From positions 62,162,714-62,226,713 of the forward strand of contig OZ021732.1 in assembly GCA_963978545.1 (NCBI GenBank): a DNA stretch of 64,000 nt, given 5' to 3'. The notes under the pieces are model-generated. The model was not told where the DNA came from. It worked only from the letters and a program-made list of their open reading frames with translations, and did not search any database. Positions 39,801-51,800 of the stretch are shown in pieces. Numbering within the stretch: position 1 is the stretch's first letter; each line of letters opens with the position of its first letter. Origin of the DNA: Linyphia triangularis (Eukaryota > Arthropoda > Arachnida > Araneae > Linyphiidae). The position numbers and the translations under genes were made by a program.

Positions 39801-42800
39801 GGTGGTATAGGAAGGTTGAAATCCAATGTTAAGCTATGGTTGTGATGCAAGTTGTAGCACAATTAAGTGTTTTCACTTTTCATTTCAATTACATTTATAT
39901 TAAAAACGTACAACCCGAGAAGAAATTCAAATGATTTGCATAAGTTTATTCGAAATCGGCGAAAATTCAAAGGAAATGAAGTTGCAAACGATAATTTAAA
40001 AAAAAAAAAAAAAAGGTTAAGGAATTTAAATTTGAACAATAATTGAAAAATAGTTTAAGCATTTAAAATTTAATTTCAAATAATTTATAAGGGGTAAAAT
40101 TTCATTAAACTTTTACATTATTGACAAATATTTAACCCCTTCCAGAATACTTAAATTTTTAATCGCTTACTAAAAACTAAGGTGCGCGCGCGCTTCACGC
40201 TCTAAAAAGTAGAAATTGCACCTATTTCGTTGGCCTTACTGCCAATTGAACTTAAAAAAAATACCCCTACCTAATTCGGGCAGTCGTTTGTGGCATCTCG
40301 CCCTCAAAATCACTTTTTTTTAATTACTCGGTACTATAAAAATGTCTAAAAAGTAAAGTGTGCGCGCTCTTCGTGCCCCAAAAGGAAAAATTGCAACCTA
40401 TTTCGTTAGCCTTACGACCAATTAAACCTAAAAAAAAATATCCCTACCTATTTAGGGCAGTCATTTGTAGCATCTCACCACCAAAATCACTTTATTAGTT
40501 ACTTAGTTTTGTAAAACCCTCTAAAAAGTAAGGTGTGCGCGCTTCGTGCTCTTAAAGGAAAAGAGTTCAACATTCCAAAAATGACATTTTAATCACTTTG
40601 CTGGTATGAAACTAATTGAAACTTATAATACAAAAGAACATAATCCAAATCCATTTTAACGTCTTATATTTCATAAACTATACTTTGGTGGCCTGACGGC
40701 CATCAAAATATAGTCATAGCATACCCGTTTTAAATCTAAGGTTAAATCGCTATAAATTAAAAGTTTATGTTTAATGCAATATATACCTCAATCTTCTATC
40801 GCATCAAAAATTTTAAATCAACTACTGACTCGTACATTCCATACACACTTCCTATTTTACTTACCTCAGAATTGGCTATCATCATTCACAAATTGGTGCT
40901 CAGAAAACTAAAAAAAAAGCAGTGCAGTGCAGAAAAAAAAGAATTTTCATAAATAACAATCTCTTAACAGAACAATTCTAACTTGCCCAAAAATACGAAA
41001 TTTAATATTTTCAAAGTATTAAAGTTCTTCGGTTAATAACGGTTAACAGACAAAATTGTAAAAAAGCAAATGATTATTCAATTTCATATGTATTCAATAA
41101 AATAATTGTTTTATTCTAAATATTCACTATTGGTTAAATCTTCCGAAATAGCCTCCACGATCGCAGTTCAACGCATTTAACTTCAAACATTTAAATCCAC
41201 AAAAATAACTCAAATTCATGATGTAACAAGAATAAAGACAATATATTTCCAACAGGTCAGCTTCCAACAAAAAATAAACCCTGAAATGAAGAGAGAATCA
41301 TAAATTACACAGTTTACCATATTTGTAACTATATCAATCGGCACCAGACGAAATGAAACGTTTTTTATCGAAAAGAGGATATATTTGACATGAATTCAAA
41401 GCAGCAGTCATTCTAACCAATCACGACTCCGGAATACCACTGACGACATCGAAACAACAAATCTTACCAGTTTCCTAGGATTGGCGAATTATCTTTGCCA
41501 CCATGTAACACATTTGAACCGAGGAGGAAGAGTTTTTTTTTTTTTCTGAAGGCACTGCTATTTTTGAATTTGCTTTCGATTAATGTGGTTCAGAGTATCC
41601 ATATTTTTTGTAATCAATTAAAATGTCTCATATTTTATTTAATATTTTTATATTCATTACGTTTCTCGCTTTACCAAATGTGTCCTGTCGGAAGGGCCAT
41701 TTCTTTTGATGGCAGCAAATTGAATTTCGCTTCGGTGCCTGTCTTTTTCATAGGTATTTTTTGTTATTTAAATAGCATATTATTTAGTATTTTATTGTTT
41801 ATTTGCATTTTTGTTATGCTTTCCGTCTTATAGAGGGTGTCCTGCCGGAAGGACTGCCTGTTTTGGCTGCAGCAATTTGAAGCTTGTGTGTTGATTCCCG
41901 TCTTTTTAAAACAATTTGTTATTAACTTGTATGTTGTATGAGAAAGGGGTAAAAGTGAAATAGAATGTAGAGGCTTTTCAGGCAACTCTCAGTTTTATTT
42001 TCTCCATCTGTTACACATAATCTAGAATCTTTTGCGTTACCGTTCATCTCTGCTCCTTCAACAATTAGTGTTTCTGCTTGGCGATCAAGTCACAGCAGGA
42101 AAAATTATATATTCCGAGTTATTTTGTAAAGAAAGATTGCAGTTCTTTTTACTTTCAATTACCCATATGTATACATAGGCTAATGAAAGTATAGTATTCA
42201 GTAAAAAAAAATGATTTTTTTGCATTTCTCCACGTTTTGGGACATTCTGATTTCAGAAATGTGATCTAGAAAAAATGTCTGTGTGTACATGGTCAGTTTA
42301 ACTCCCAAACAAATTGACCTACGATGCTCAAATTTGGGGTACAGGTTGGTGATGGCACTAGGACCTACCATTAAGGTTTTTGTCAAAATCGTGTATGCGC
42401 TTAAGGTCTGCTATTGAAAAAATCACGTTTTTCAGTAATTGCTAAAAAATGGCTCTATCGATTTTGTTCATAATCACTGTGGTAAAGCCTCTTAAGATGC
42501 TCTAAATGTCCCCACCTCCGAAATTCCCATAAAAATGCTTTAATGGAGTAAAAAGTTGAAAAACGAGTGCCTTTAATACAAAGTTCTCTTTCCTTGAGCG
42601 ATTTTTTAATTCAACGATTTTTCTTCTCTGCTCAGGTTCACTTATAAGTAATGATAATATTAAAATTATCGATAAGTATATCGCCAAAATAATTTTTTTT
42701 TTAAAGACCCGTTCAACAATTATTACAAAACATATCGCCAAACTGGGCATTTTTACTAAATGAATGATGAAAATATAAATACTGTAGATGACACTAATCC

Positions 42801-45800
42801 ACGACAGTATTATAGTGTATTTGAAAGTTGTGCGATGTTCCACACCCCTAGTTAGTTGAGGTTTCAGATTGAGTTTTATTAGGAACTGGTTTTGATTTTT
42901 ATGCTTTTGTATACGTTACATGGAATTCTTAGTTTGGAACAAATGTTATCTCAGGCTGCTGCAGTGACTAGAATTGGGTTTTTGTTCTTTGGATGAGCGA
43001 GATTTATTTTTGCCAGCTCCTCTTTTTGCGTGGATCCAAAAGCTCCTGTGAGGGTTATTGATCTGTCATAGACTGTTGAGGGTGGTATTACACTGGTTTT
43101 TACACAAATTATATTAGTACCGCCATCTTCCAAAGCTTTTATTTTTTTATCTTTGATAAGAATGTCTTCATACTGTTTTTTATTGAAATATTTATCACGA
43201 CTGCAATATCTTTTTCAATTTCACAGACATGATTATTTGGTGTATTTGGCCTATAGTGATCGTTGCTGTTGATACAGTGATTGTAAAAACCCTGTGGTGA
43301 TCTGTTATATGACCCTCTGTATTGGTTTTGCGGGGTTTTGTTTTGGAATTTGTGCCTGTTGTATGTTTGGTGCTGATAGTTTGTTACTCTAAGGGATTTA
43401 TGTTTTGACATAAAGTAAATATCACACTCTTCTGCAAGCTTTTTAGATTCTAGCCAATTTTCACCTTGGCGATATGCGCTTGTGTTTGGCGGTCAAGTGG
43501 TCTGAAAAGTTTATACAAAACTATTAATTTATGTAGTGGTTCATAGTTAGTGGCGTTGCATACCTTAGAGTAATATGCAAATGATTGAGATACCCAAACT
43601 GCGTGTGTCACTCGTTCGGCATATGTTGGCCCCTTCGAAAATTAAGAAGACATTCTTGTGGTGTGGGTTGAAATTGGCACAGGACAATACTTTTGTCTTT
43701 TTCATAATTTTTAAGGTCACTCTCTGAAATATTTTGTAAAATGTAACTAGCCTGTTCATGTAGTATATTAATCAAAATTTCTGATTTTGCTACATTTGGA
43801 ATGTTTTTTGTCGTAAACGCCTGTTCTAGAGACTAAAAGAATAAATTGTAGTTTTCTGTTCTGAATGGGACTGGCATGCTTAGCTTGTTGTAACTTAGAA
43901 TGTTTTAAGGCTCTTTGTAGAGGGCGCTAGTTGCACCTCACCCCCGCTTGTCGGAGAAAGCGTCATTCCCCTACTTGATGTTAGCATTGTTCTTAATCGT
44001 AAATAAATTCTTAAATTATCCAGGATGATGTTGTGTGTCGTATGGGTTCAACGGTACCAAAAACGTAAAAATGAAACATATATTTATTATTGGGTAACAC
44101 CGTAAAGAACGGAGCGCCTAGACGCGCGTCCGATCTATTTTAATTACGTATACAGAGAGAGAGTTACATGGGAGGGGAAGGGGTTTTATCTTCTTCCCAC
44201 GCATGCGCGCAGGCAGCAGAACACTTATTCGTAATTCCCAACATACTCCCACCTTTGGAGTTTTTTTCAAATATAAAACTACAAATTACACATGATACAA
44301 ACTCAAAATCAAATATTAATATAGTAAACCAATATAGAATTTACAAACAAAACATTCTTAACTACAATTAAGATATTAATATAAGAAACACAGATACACT
44401 TTACAGACGGCAGGGTGGTTTAGAAATTCGGCCACTTCTAGTTTTCAAAATGTTGTTACTAAATAATGATTCATTGTTATCATGAATAGGACTGTCCAGT
44501 TCTAGTCTATACAGTCTGAATGCCTCAGTAGACAAAAGAGTAACCAACTCAAGATGAATCGTGCGATATACTGCACAGGTGTATAGAACAATATATGCCT
44601 TTTGTCCGCCTTTAAGGTAAAGAGGACCAGCCAAGTCGACTCCTACAATTTCGAAAATTGCTGCATCGCGCACTCTGTCCGCAGGTAAAACTCCAGGTTG
44701 AGCCTCACCTCGGTCACTTGTAAAACGCTGACACTTAACACATTTTTTGATACAATCACGAATTGTTTTACGAGCTTTCAAGATCCAAAAATTTTCGCGT
44801 AAATTTGACATTAACATAGAAGTGCCTGCATGCATATAATCCTTTATGTACACTAATAATCAGCAATTTCACAACGGGGTGCTTTGAAGGCAAGATAATA
44901 GGATACTTAAAATCCCGTGTATCCTCTCTAAATACAATATTAGTTTTAGCTCTCAACAATCCATCATCGTCTAACACTGGTTTGAGATTTTTTAGTTTAG
45001 GATCAGAGCAACCCGTGAATGACTCTTGCTGAATGAGTTTAAACAAATATTTTTCTTCTCTATCTATTTCATTCAAAGACAAATATTTCTCACAGTTATT
45101 ATTAATTTTCTTTGACTTATCATAAAACCTTAAAATCCATGCAATCATTCTTACTATCTTTTTATAAGAAGAAAAATATTTATAATACCAATTTAAATCA
45201 TCCACAGATTTGGTCAAACTGAATTAACTATGCATTCATCTGGGTTTTCATTTGACTTAGGCCAATTTTCCTCACTTAAAAGAAGCCAATCTGGTCCCTC
45301 CCACCAACGCCGTTCGATTAATTGTTCCACTGAACAACCCCTGGATGCTAAATCCGCCGGATTGGCTATACCAGGAACATGTTTCCATGCCAAAGGAGAA
45401 GTTAAAGATTGGATTTCTTTAACCCGATTTTGGACAAAAATTCCCCAATTTAAATTACGTTTAATCCAACTTAAAGCCGTGGAGGAATCAGTCCAACAGT
45501 GGATTGCTATCTCTGAAAGATGGAGATCACTTAAAATCGAATTTAAAAGCCTAGCTCCTATGGAACAAGCCAAAAGTTCCAAACGAGGAATAGTGGTTGG
45601 TTTTAGAGGGGCAACTCTACTACGTGCACTTAATAAATTGACCTTAACCTGTTCATTTAATTCAATGCGCAAAAATATGCAACAACCATATGCTAATTGA
45701 CTTGCATCGCAAAATAAGTGACAACTTAATAATTGATTACCCGGTTCAATATTCAACCACCTGGGTATCCGTATATTCGTAAGCAAATGCAACTGAGCAA

Positions 45801-48800
45801 ACCATGTCTTAAATTTTTTAGCTAAATTCTCGGGGATTACATCATCCCATTTAAGCTTTAACTCCCAGGTTTTTTGTAGAATAATTTTTGGTAATAATAA
45901 TACGGGTGCGGTAAATCCTATTACATCAAAAATTTGATGAGCTTTAGACAATACAACTCGTTTCGTAATTTGCTCTTGTATCTCGGATACTGGGTCAATT
46001 TTGCAAGAAAGAGTATCTTTATCCGTATCCCATAACATACCTAAAACAGTGACCTCATCCTCATGTGCTGACTGCTCCAACACCTTAAGAGGAACATTGG
46101 ATTGCCACCCTCGTAAATTGAAATGTCCTTTAGACATAATTATTTGGGACTCTTTAATAAATTTATCCATATCCACCTCAGAGTTAAGACTCGTCAAACA
46201 ATTATCCACGTAAAAAGAGGGTCTTAAAATTTCAGCCGATTCTCTTAAATCATCGGAAACCGTATTCAAATGATAGCGTAAAGTGGCTGCCAATAGAAAT
46301 GGACTGGAGGTTAAACCGAACGCTACACGTTTATGTCGATATGTTACCAGTTGGTCAAAATTGTCTTTCTCCCACCATAGGAATCGTAAAAAATCTCTAT
46401 CGCTCTCTTGAATTCCGATCATACAAAAAGCTCGTTGTATATCACTAGAGACTGCACATTTATATTCTCTAAATCTATTAAGAATAGAAGGAATTTGGGA
46501 AATCAAATTTGGACCCGTAGCTAAACAATCATTCAGTGACAAAGAATTAATTGTTTTAGCAGACGCATTAAAAACTGGTCTAACTTTCGTAGTGGCATTA
46601 TCCTTAAAAATTGGTCTGTGAGGTAAATAATGTTTCCCACTTAAATTTGCATCTAAATGTTGATCAGTCACTTGTTCAATAATACCAAGGGATAACCATT
46701 CCTCAAAAACATCACCGTAATACTTCATTTTATTTGAAGCAATTAATTTCCTTTTGGTGGCTATCGCAATTTTTTTTGCCAAGAGAAAATTTGTTTCTAA
46801 CTGTTTCTTATCATTAATCCATGGTAACGCTACCTCATATCTACCTAATTTATCAATTCGTAAACTGCGTAAAAAATATTTCTCAGTTTCCTGTGAAAGT
46901 CGGATCTCATCCTTCAAGATGGGATCACAAATTCCCAAAGAATCGAGGCGCCACAAATCAGTCAACAAACTATCTTTCGTTAAAAGATTCACTACATGAG
47001 ATGCAATATTCGTTTGTATAACACTCTCGAGAGTAATGACTGTATTTTGATGATCACCCTCATTAATATTCGGCTTGGTGCCCATATTTCCAAAACATCC
47101 CATTAAAGTCCATCCAAGTTTACTGTGTATTGCGATGGGGCCAGATGTTAAATTTATAACCTTACCAGTGAGTATTTTTGACAAGTAATCGGCGCCAATC
47201 AAAAGCTTAATGTCTGCTTTGGCTCCATCGTTTATTGCGAAATCTGAAATGGGAATATTTAATCTTTCGCATTCTTGCGCAATACTGAAAGAGGAAATGC
47301 GATTTATTTTTGAACATATCTGTGGCTGATTTAACACAGAAATAATACATTTATAAGATCTATCAATATTACTTATTTCAATATGAAAAGATTCGTATAT
47401 TCTTTCGCGTACTTCAATACCTCCAAACAGAGATTGTTGCAATGTTATCTGACTTTTAGATTTAAAATTTAAACTTTTAATTACATCATCACACAGGTAT
47501 GAATGCTGAGCTCCGGTATCTAAAATTGCACGTATTAAAATCTCTTCATTACCATTATGTAATCTAACAACTAAGGTTTGTAACAATACATCAGAGAATT
47601 GTGTTTCCTTATTTAACGTAGTAATTGTAGAACGATCTGGTTCCAACGTAAGATTTTCCGTTTCTTTCACGGGCAAATCTGGGCATAACACTACAAAGTG
47701 TCTTTTTTTACAAATAATGCATTTATGCTTAGAAAAACATTTATCCGAATGGTGAGATAACTTCAGACAAACAAAACAGGCGTTTTTTTTCCTTACAATA
47801 TTCTTTTTCTCTACCAAAGACATGGCAGAAACTGTGTCACAATTCTCTGAAGCATGCGACTTTTCACAAAAAATACATTCAATTTTTCTATATCTATATG
47901 CATTAGAATCATACACATTATTTTTTCCTGACGTACTTAATAACTCATGAGCTACAGGATTATTTTTATTACGGGAGTTATCAACATTTCTATTATTTTG
48001 TTTCTTATAATTTACATAATTATTTTTATTAGAATTATTGTAGGGGGCAGTAAGAGGAGTGTTAAAAGATCTGGCCATTTGTATTCTAGCCTCACTTTCT
48101 ACTTCAATTTTTAAGAAATCCATCAAAAGATCAAGATCAGATTTATTAGTATTAACATCAACCTTACCTCTGTTACGTTCCCAGGCTCTTATCACTTCAC
48201 TAGGGAGAGCGGATTCTACTAAAGGATATAAAAACTCAGCGTAATTATTTTTTGTTACATTTAAAGCTTCCAGTGCTCGTAACTGAGTTTGCAATTTATC
48301 GTATAAAGTAGAAATATCCGTATTAGTGGTCTTATTCATCACAAGCTCCAGAATATCTCGTATGAACACCTGAATCAAAACTTTGTCTTGCCCGAACCTT
48401 TCTTTTAAATAAGTAACTGCATGTTCGTAATTCTCTCCACTTCCAGGAAAACTGGAAACGATTTCTCGCGGTTTGGAGTGCTCTTTTGTGGATTGTAGAA
48501 GAAGTTGTAGCTTGTATGCGGGATCAATCTGCGGATTTTCATGTATTTTTTGAAATTGCGCCCAGAATGTGATCCACTTCCTGGGGTCGCCATCAAACTT
48601 GGTTATTTCAAACTCCGGCAGCCGTTGTAGATGAGACGTAGGGGGTTGTCTGCTGGGGCCATTAGAAGGGCATTCGTTGGTCGTGATGGACAAGGTGGCC
48701 TGCTGGTTAACTTGTTGGAGAAGTATTTTCATTTTTGTTCTCGCCGTAGACAGCTTTTCTCTGTACTCCTCTATGGCATCGTACTCCGTCTCGAATTGCA

Positions 48801-51800
48801 CTTGATCCACTCCAGTGGTCTGCATCTCTGCTAAAACCGCTTCATCTGCTAGCCGCAGTTGTTCAGCTCTTTCCAATAGCACGTCCATGGAAATCTCCAG
48901 TTGCACTAGATCCGGTGGTTCGGTCACTAAAAGACCATCAAACTTGGTCAGAGCACGAGTAAAAGATCCTCTACTCGCCGCTCTTCTCTGCGTCATTCTC
49001 TGCTTCAGATTTTCATGAGACATGATGATCACAGCGTAATTCTATCCAATTAACCGTATCACCGACACGTAATTCGTAATTGTTAACCGGTTATGCAATC
49101 TAGTTCTACGCACATAAATATTCGTAATCCATAAATTCGTAAACAACAGTTCGTAAGTGCGTAAAATATGTCAATTATGTCAAATAATAAAATATGTCAA
49201 AATATGCCAATTCGTAGCAGGTACCTATATTCGTAGTAAACGTACTAACGTCATCCCGGCAGGGATGCCAAATGTTCTTAATCGTAAATAAATTCTTAAA
49301 TTATCCAGGATGATGTTGTGTGTCGTATGGGTTCAACGGTACCAAAAACGTAAAAATGAAACATATATTTATTATTGGGTAACACCGTAAAGAACGGAGC
49401 GCCTAGACGCGCGTCCGATCTATTTTAATTACGTATACAGAGAGAGAGTTACATGGGAGGGGAAGGGGTTTTATCTTCTTCCCACGCATGCGCGCAGGCA
49501 GCAGAACACTTATTCGTAATTCCCAACAAGCATAACTGTATGTGGTGTCCTGTCTTTTAGTAAATAAAGTAGTTTGATCTAAAGATGGAGTGCTCCTTGT
49601 GAATCAAACATGATCAAATCAAGTATCAGGTTGAAACATAGCATTCAAATACTGCGGATAACACTTTCAATATTTGAACTTGCTTCGGTTGTAGTGGTAC
49701 TTCTAGTACTGGTTTTGCTTGATGCAGAAGTATTTTGAATAGCGTTGAGCTCGAGTTCTCGTTCTAACTGTGCAAGTTTAATTTTTTCGAATTTCAATTT
49801 ATCATGTTTGATTTGTTTTAGTTGTATGAATTTATCATGTTCGATTTGTTTTAGTTGTTCCAACTTGATTTGCTCTAACTCTTAATTATTTTCAAATCCT
49901 AACCTTTTGGTATCATTAGCCTCTAGGGCTTTCTATCCTCTACAACTAGTGTTACAAGACCTTTAATGAAAATTTTGCTGTTTTGAATTAATTCTTTTAA
50001 TTTTAGAATTGTGCTACCTTCCGATCCATTGGTTCCTAACTCAACAACGACCATTATAAGATCTTCCTTTTTGTACTTTTGTACATAATAAGATATAGAT
50101 CCTAACTGTGTTTCTTGATTTTACTTCAATTTTGGACTGGTATCCGTTTTATGTCGGAGTTTTTTCGAAAGGTACTTGTTGCTGCTGGATGCTGATTCGC
50201 TCTTTTCTGGCTTTGTTGGTCAATATGAAATGGTGATGCTGACTTCGTTGAACTTCGGCTTGACGGCTGAAGTAGGACTTGTTAGGCAAAGCGAGTGGTG
50301 CAGCTGTAGAATGATGATACTGGCTTCGTTGACGAGTTTGCCTTTTTTGTAGATTCAGCTGCTGGTCGCTGATTGTTGCTGTAAATTGTGAAAAGGATTT
50401 TGGTTTGACCTCTGAAGAGATTCTCCTGTAGCATTGAAGATAATTTTTGCAGATTCAGTGCTTATTGCACATTGAGCCATTTTGGAGTTTCGTTTTGAAA
50501 ATTAATTTTTCCATCATATTTTCGCCAGTAAAAAGCACAGTGAGCCCCAAGTAGACAGCGTATAGCATGAAACTGTACACAAGTATTTTTATTGTTTTCA
50601 TTCATATAAAATAACTTATTGAAACAAAAGTAAAGTTTAGGCATCATACTACCATGTACAATTTTAAAAACTATAGATAGAGATCAACTGTAAAATATAA
50701 CATCTGAAATTAGTTAAATATGAAGGGGTTTTTGTGCAGCAACTTTTAATATAGAAACTTTTTGTTTATAAGAAACTCATTTTCTACTGTCAGAGAATTG
50801 CTTTAATTTACAAAAATTCATTTCTTATGTCTAAAGTTTTTTTTTTTTTTTTTTTTTTTTAAACCTAATCAAGCCATGTTTGAATAGTCACATGAAATAT
50901 GCATCATTAAATGCTTTCATATGGGAATTAAAGCTAATAGCAAGTTATGAAAGTTGTCTTGCTATTGTAAAATCAAGCTATATATCTTTAGTAACCCTTC
51001 TTAACCATTATCAAGTGTATCTTTCTTTAGTTACAATTGCTAATATTTATGCACTGTTTTCATGATATTTCTTTTAATATATATATTGGCTATTGGTCAT
51101 GTTAAATGGCATTCATGATTTTTATTCCAATACTTTTCAGACCCGCTGTTTTAGCAGTTCTTCTGTAAGGTCTGCTGCTATGATAAAAGTAAGTAAATCT
51201 TAAATATGACTGATTCCATGTTTAATTTCCCTCAGTTTAATTATTGTTAAGAGTTAATAGAATTTGCTGCACAGCATTTAAAAGAAATCATGTTTTTTAC
51301 AATTTAAATAAGTCTATGCAAATTAACTAAATAACTGAAATTGTTACTTTTGTTATAAGCTAAAATTAATAGATGTGTGCAAGTATAATCCTTATTATTG
51401 AATCTTCTAATGATGTATGATTGCTTTACTTTACAGCCCCCTGTAGCGGTATTTGGTGTGGCAGGTCGCTATGCAACTGCTTTGTACTCTGCCGCCATGA
51501 AACAAAAGAAAATTGATGCAGTTGAAAAAGACATCAAGGACTTAGATGTAATTGGTTGGGTTCTGGAGTATTTTTGTGTTTTGGATAAACTTAAATTTGT
51601 TTAGATAAAAATTATTTTGTTGGACACTTTTGAATTAAGGTCAAAACAATATTTTTGATTATCTTTACTTCCTCCCGTTTGTTGGATTGTTCTTATTGTG
51701 TTATAAAACTAACAAATTGATCAATTTGTAACAGAATAATTTAATTTTTCTGTATGTTTGAAAACTGTTCTATGTTTCAAACTGATGTTGATATGCAAGT

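Larger units (their letters stand above)
43988..49528 (-). mobile_element. BEL/Pao LTR retrotransposon, recent, integrase-defective
   Basis: A 5,541-bp element on the minus strand. It has two 256-bp LTRs (49273-49528 as 5', 43988-44243 as 3'), identical in my reading and starting TG and ending CA. AGCAT target duplications, a primer-site candidate and a purine tract are present. A single gag-pol frame (49032-45214) carries gag, protease, RT and RNase H. The integrase region downstream is shifted twice and internally deleted. It inserted into an older gypsy remnant, in the same strand orientation, within ATP5PO intron 1. Identical LTRs imply recent integration, so this defective copy probably relied on proteins supplied by another copy. 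Confidence 0.95.

Noticed and set aside
41495..41833. 112-codon hydrophobic plus-strand frame
   Set aside because: T-rich DNA gives Leu/Phe/Ile codons; it runs across a 157-bp direct repeat and has no homology that I recognise.
45230..49018. Several plus-strand frames (up to 156 codons)
   Set aside because: They are antisense shadows of the BEL/Pao polyprotein.
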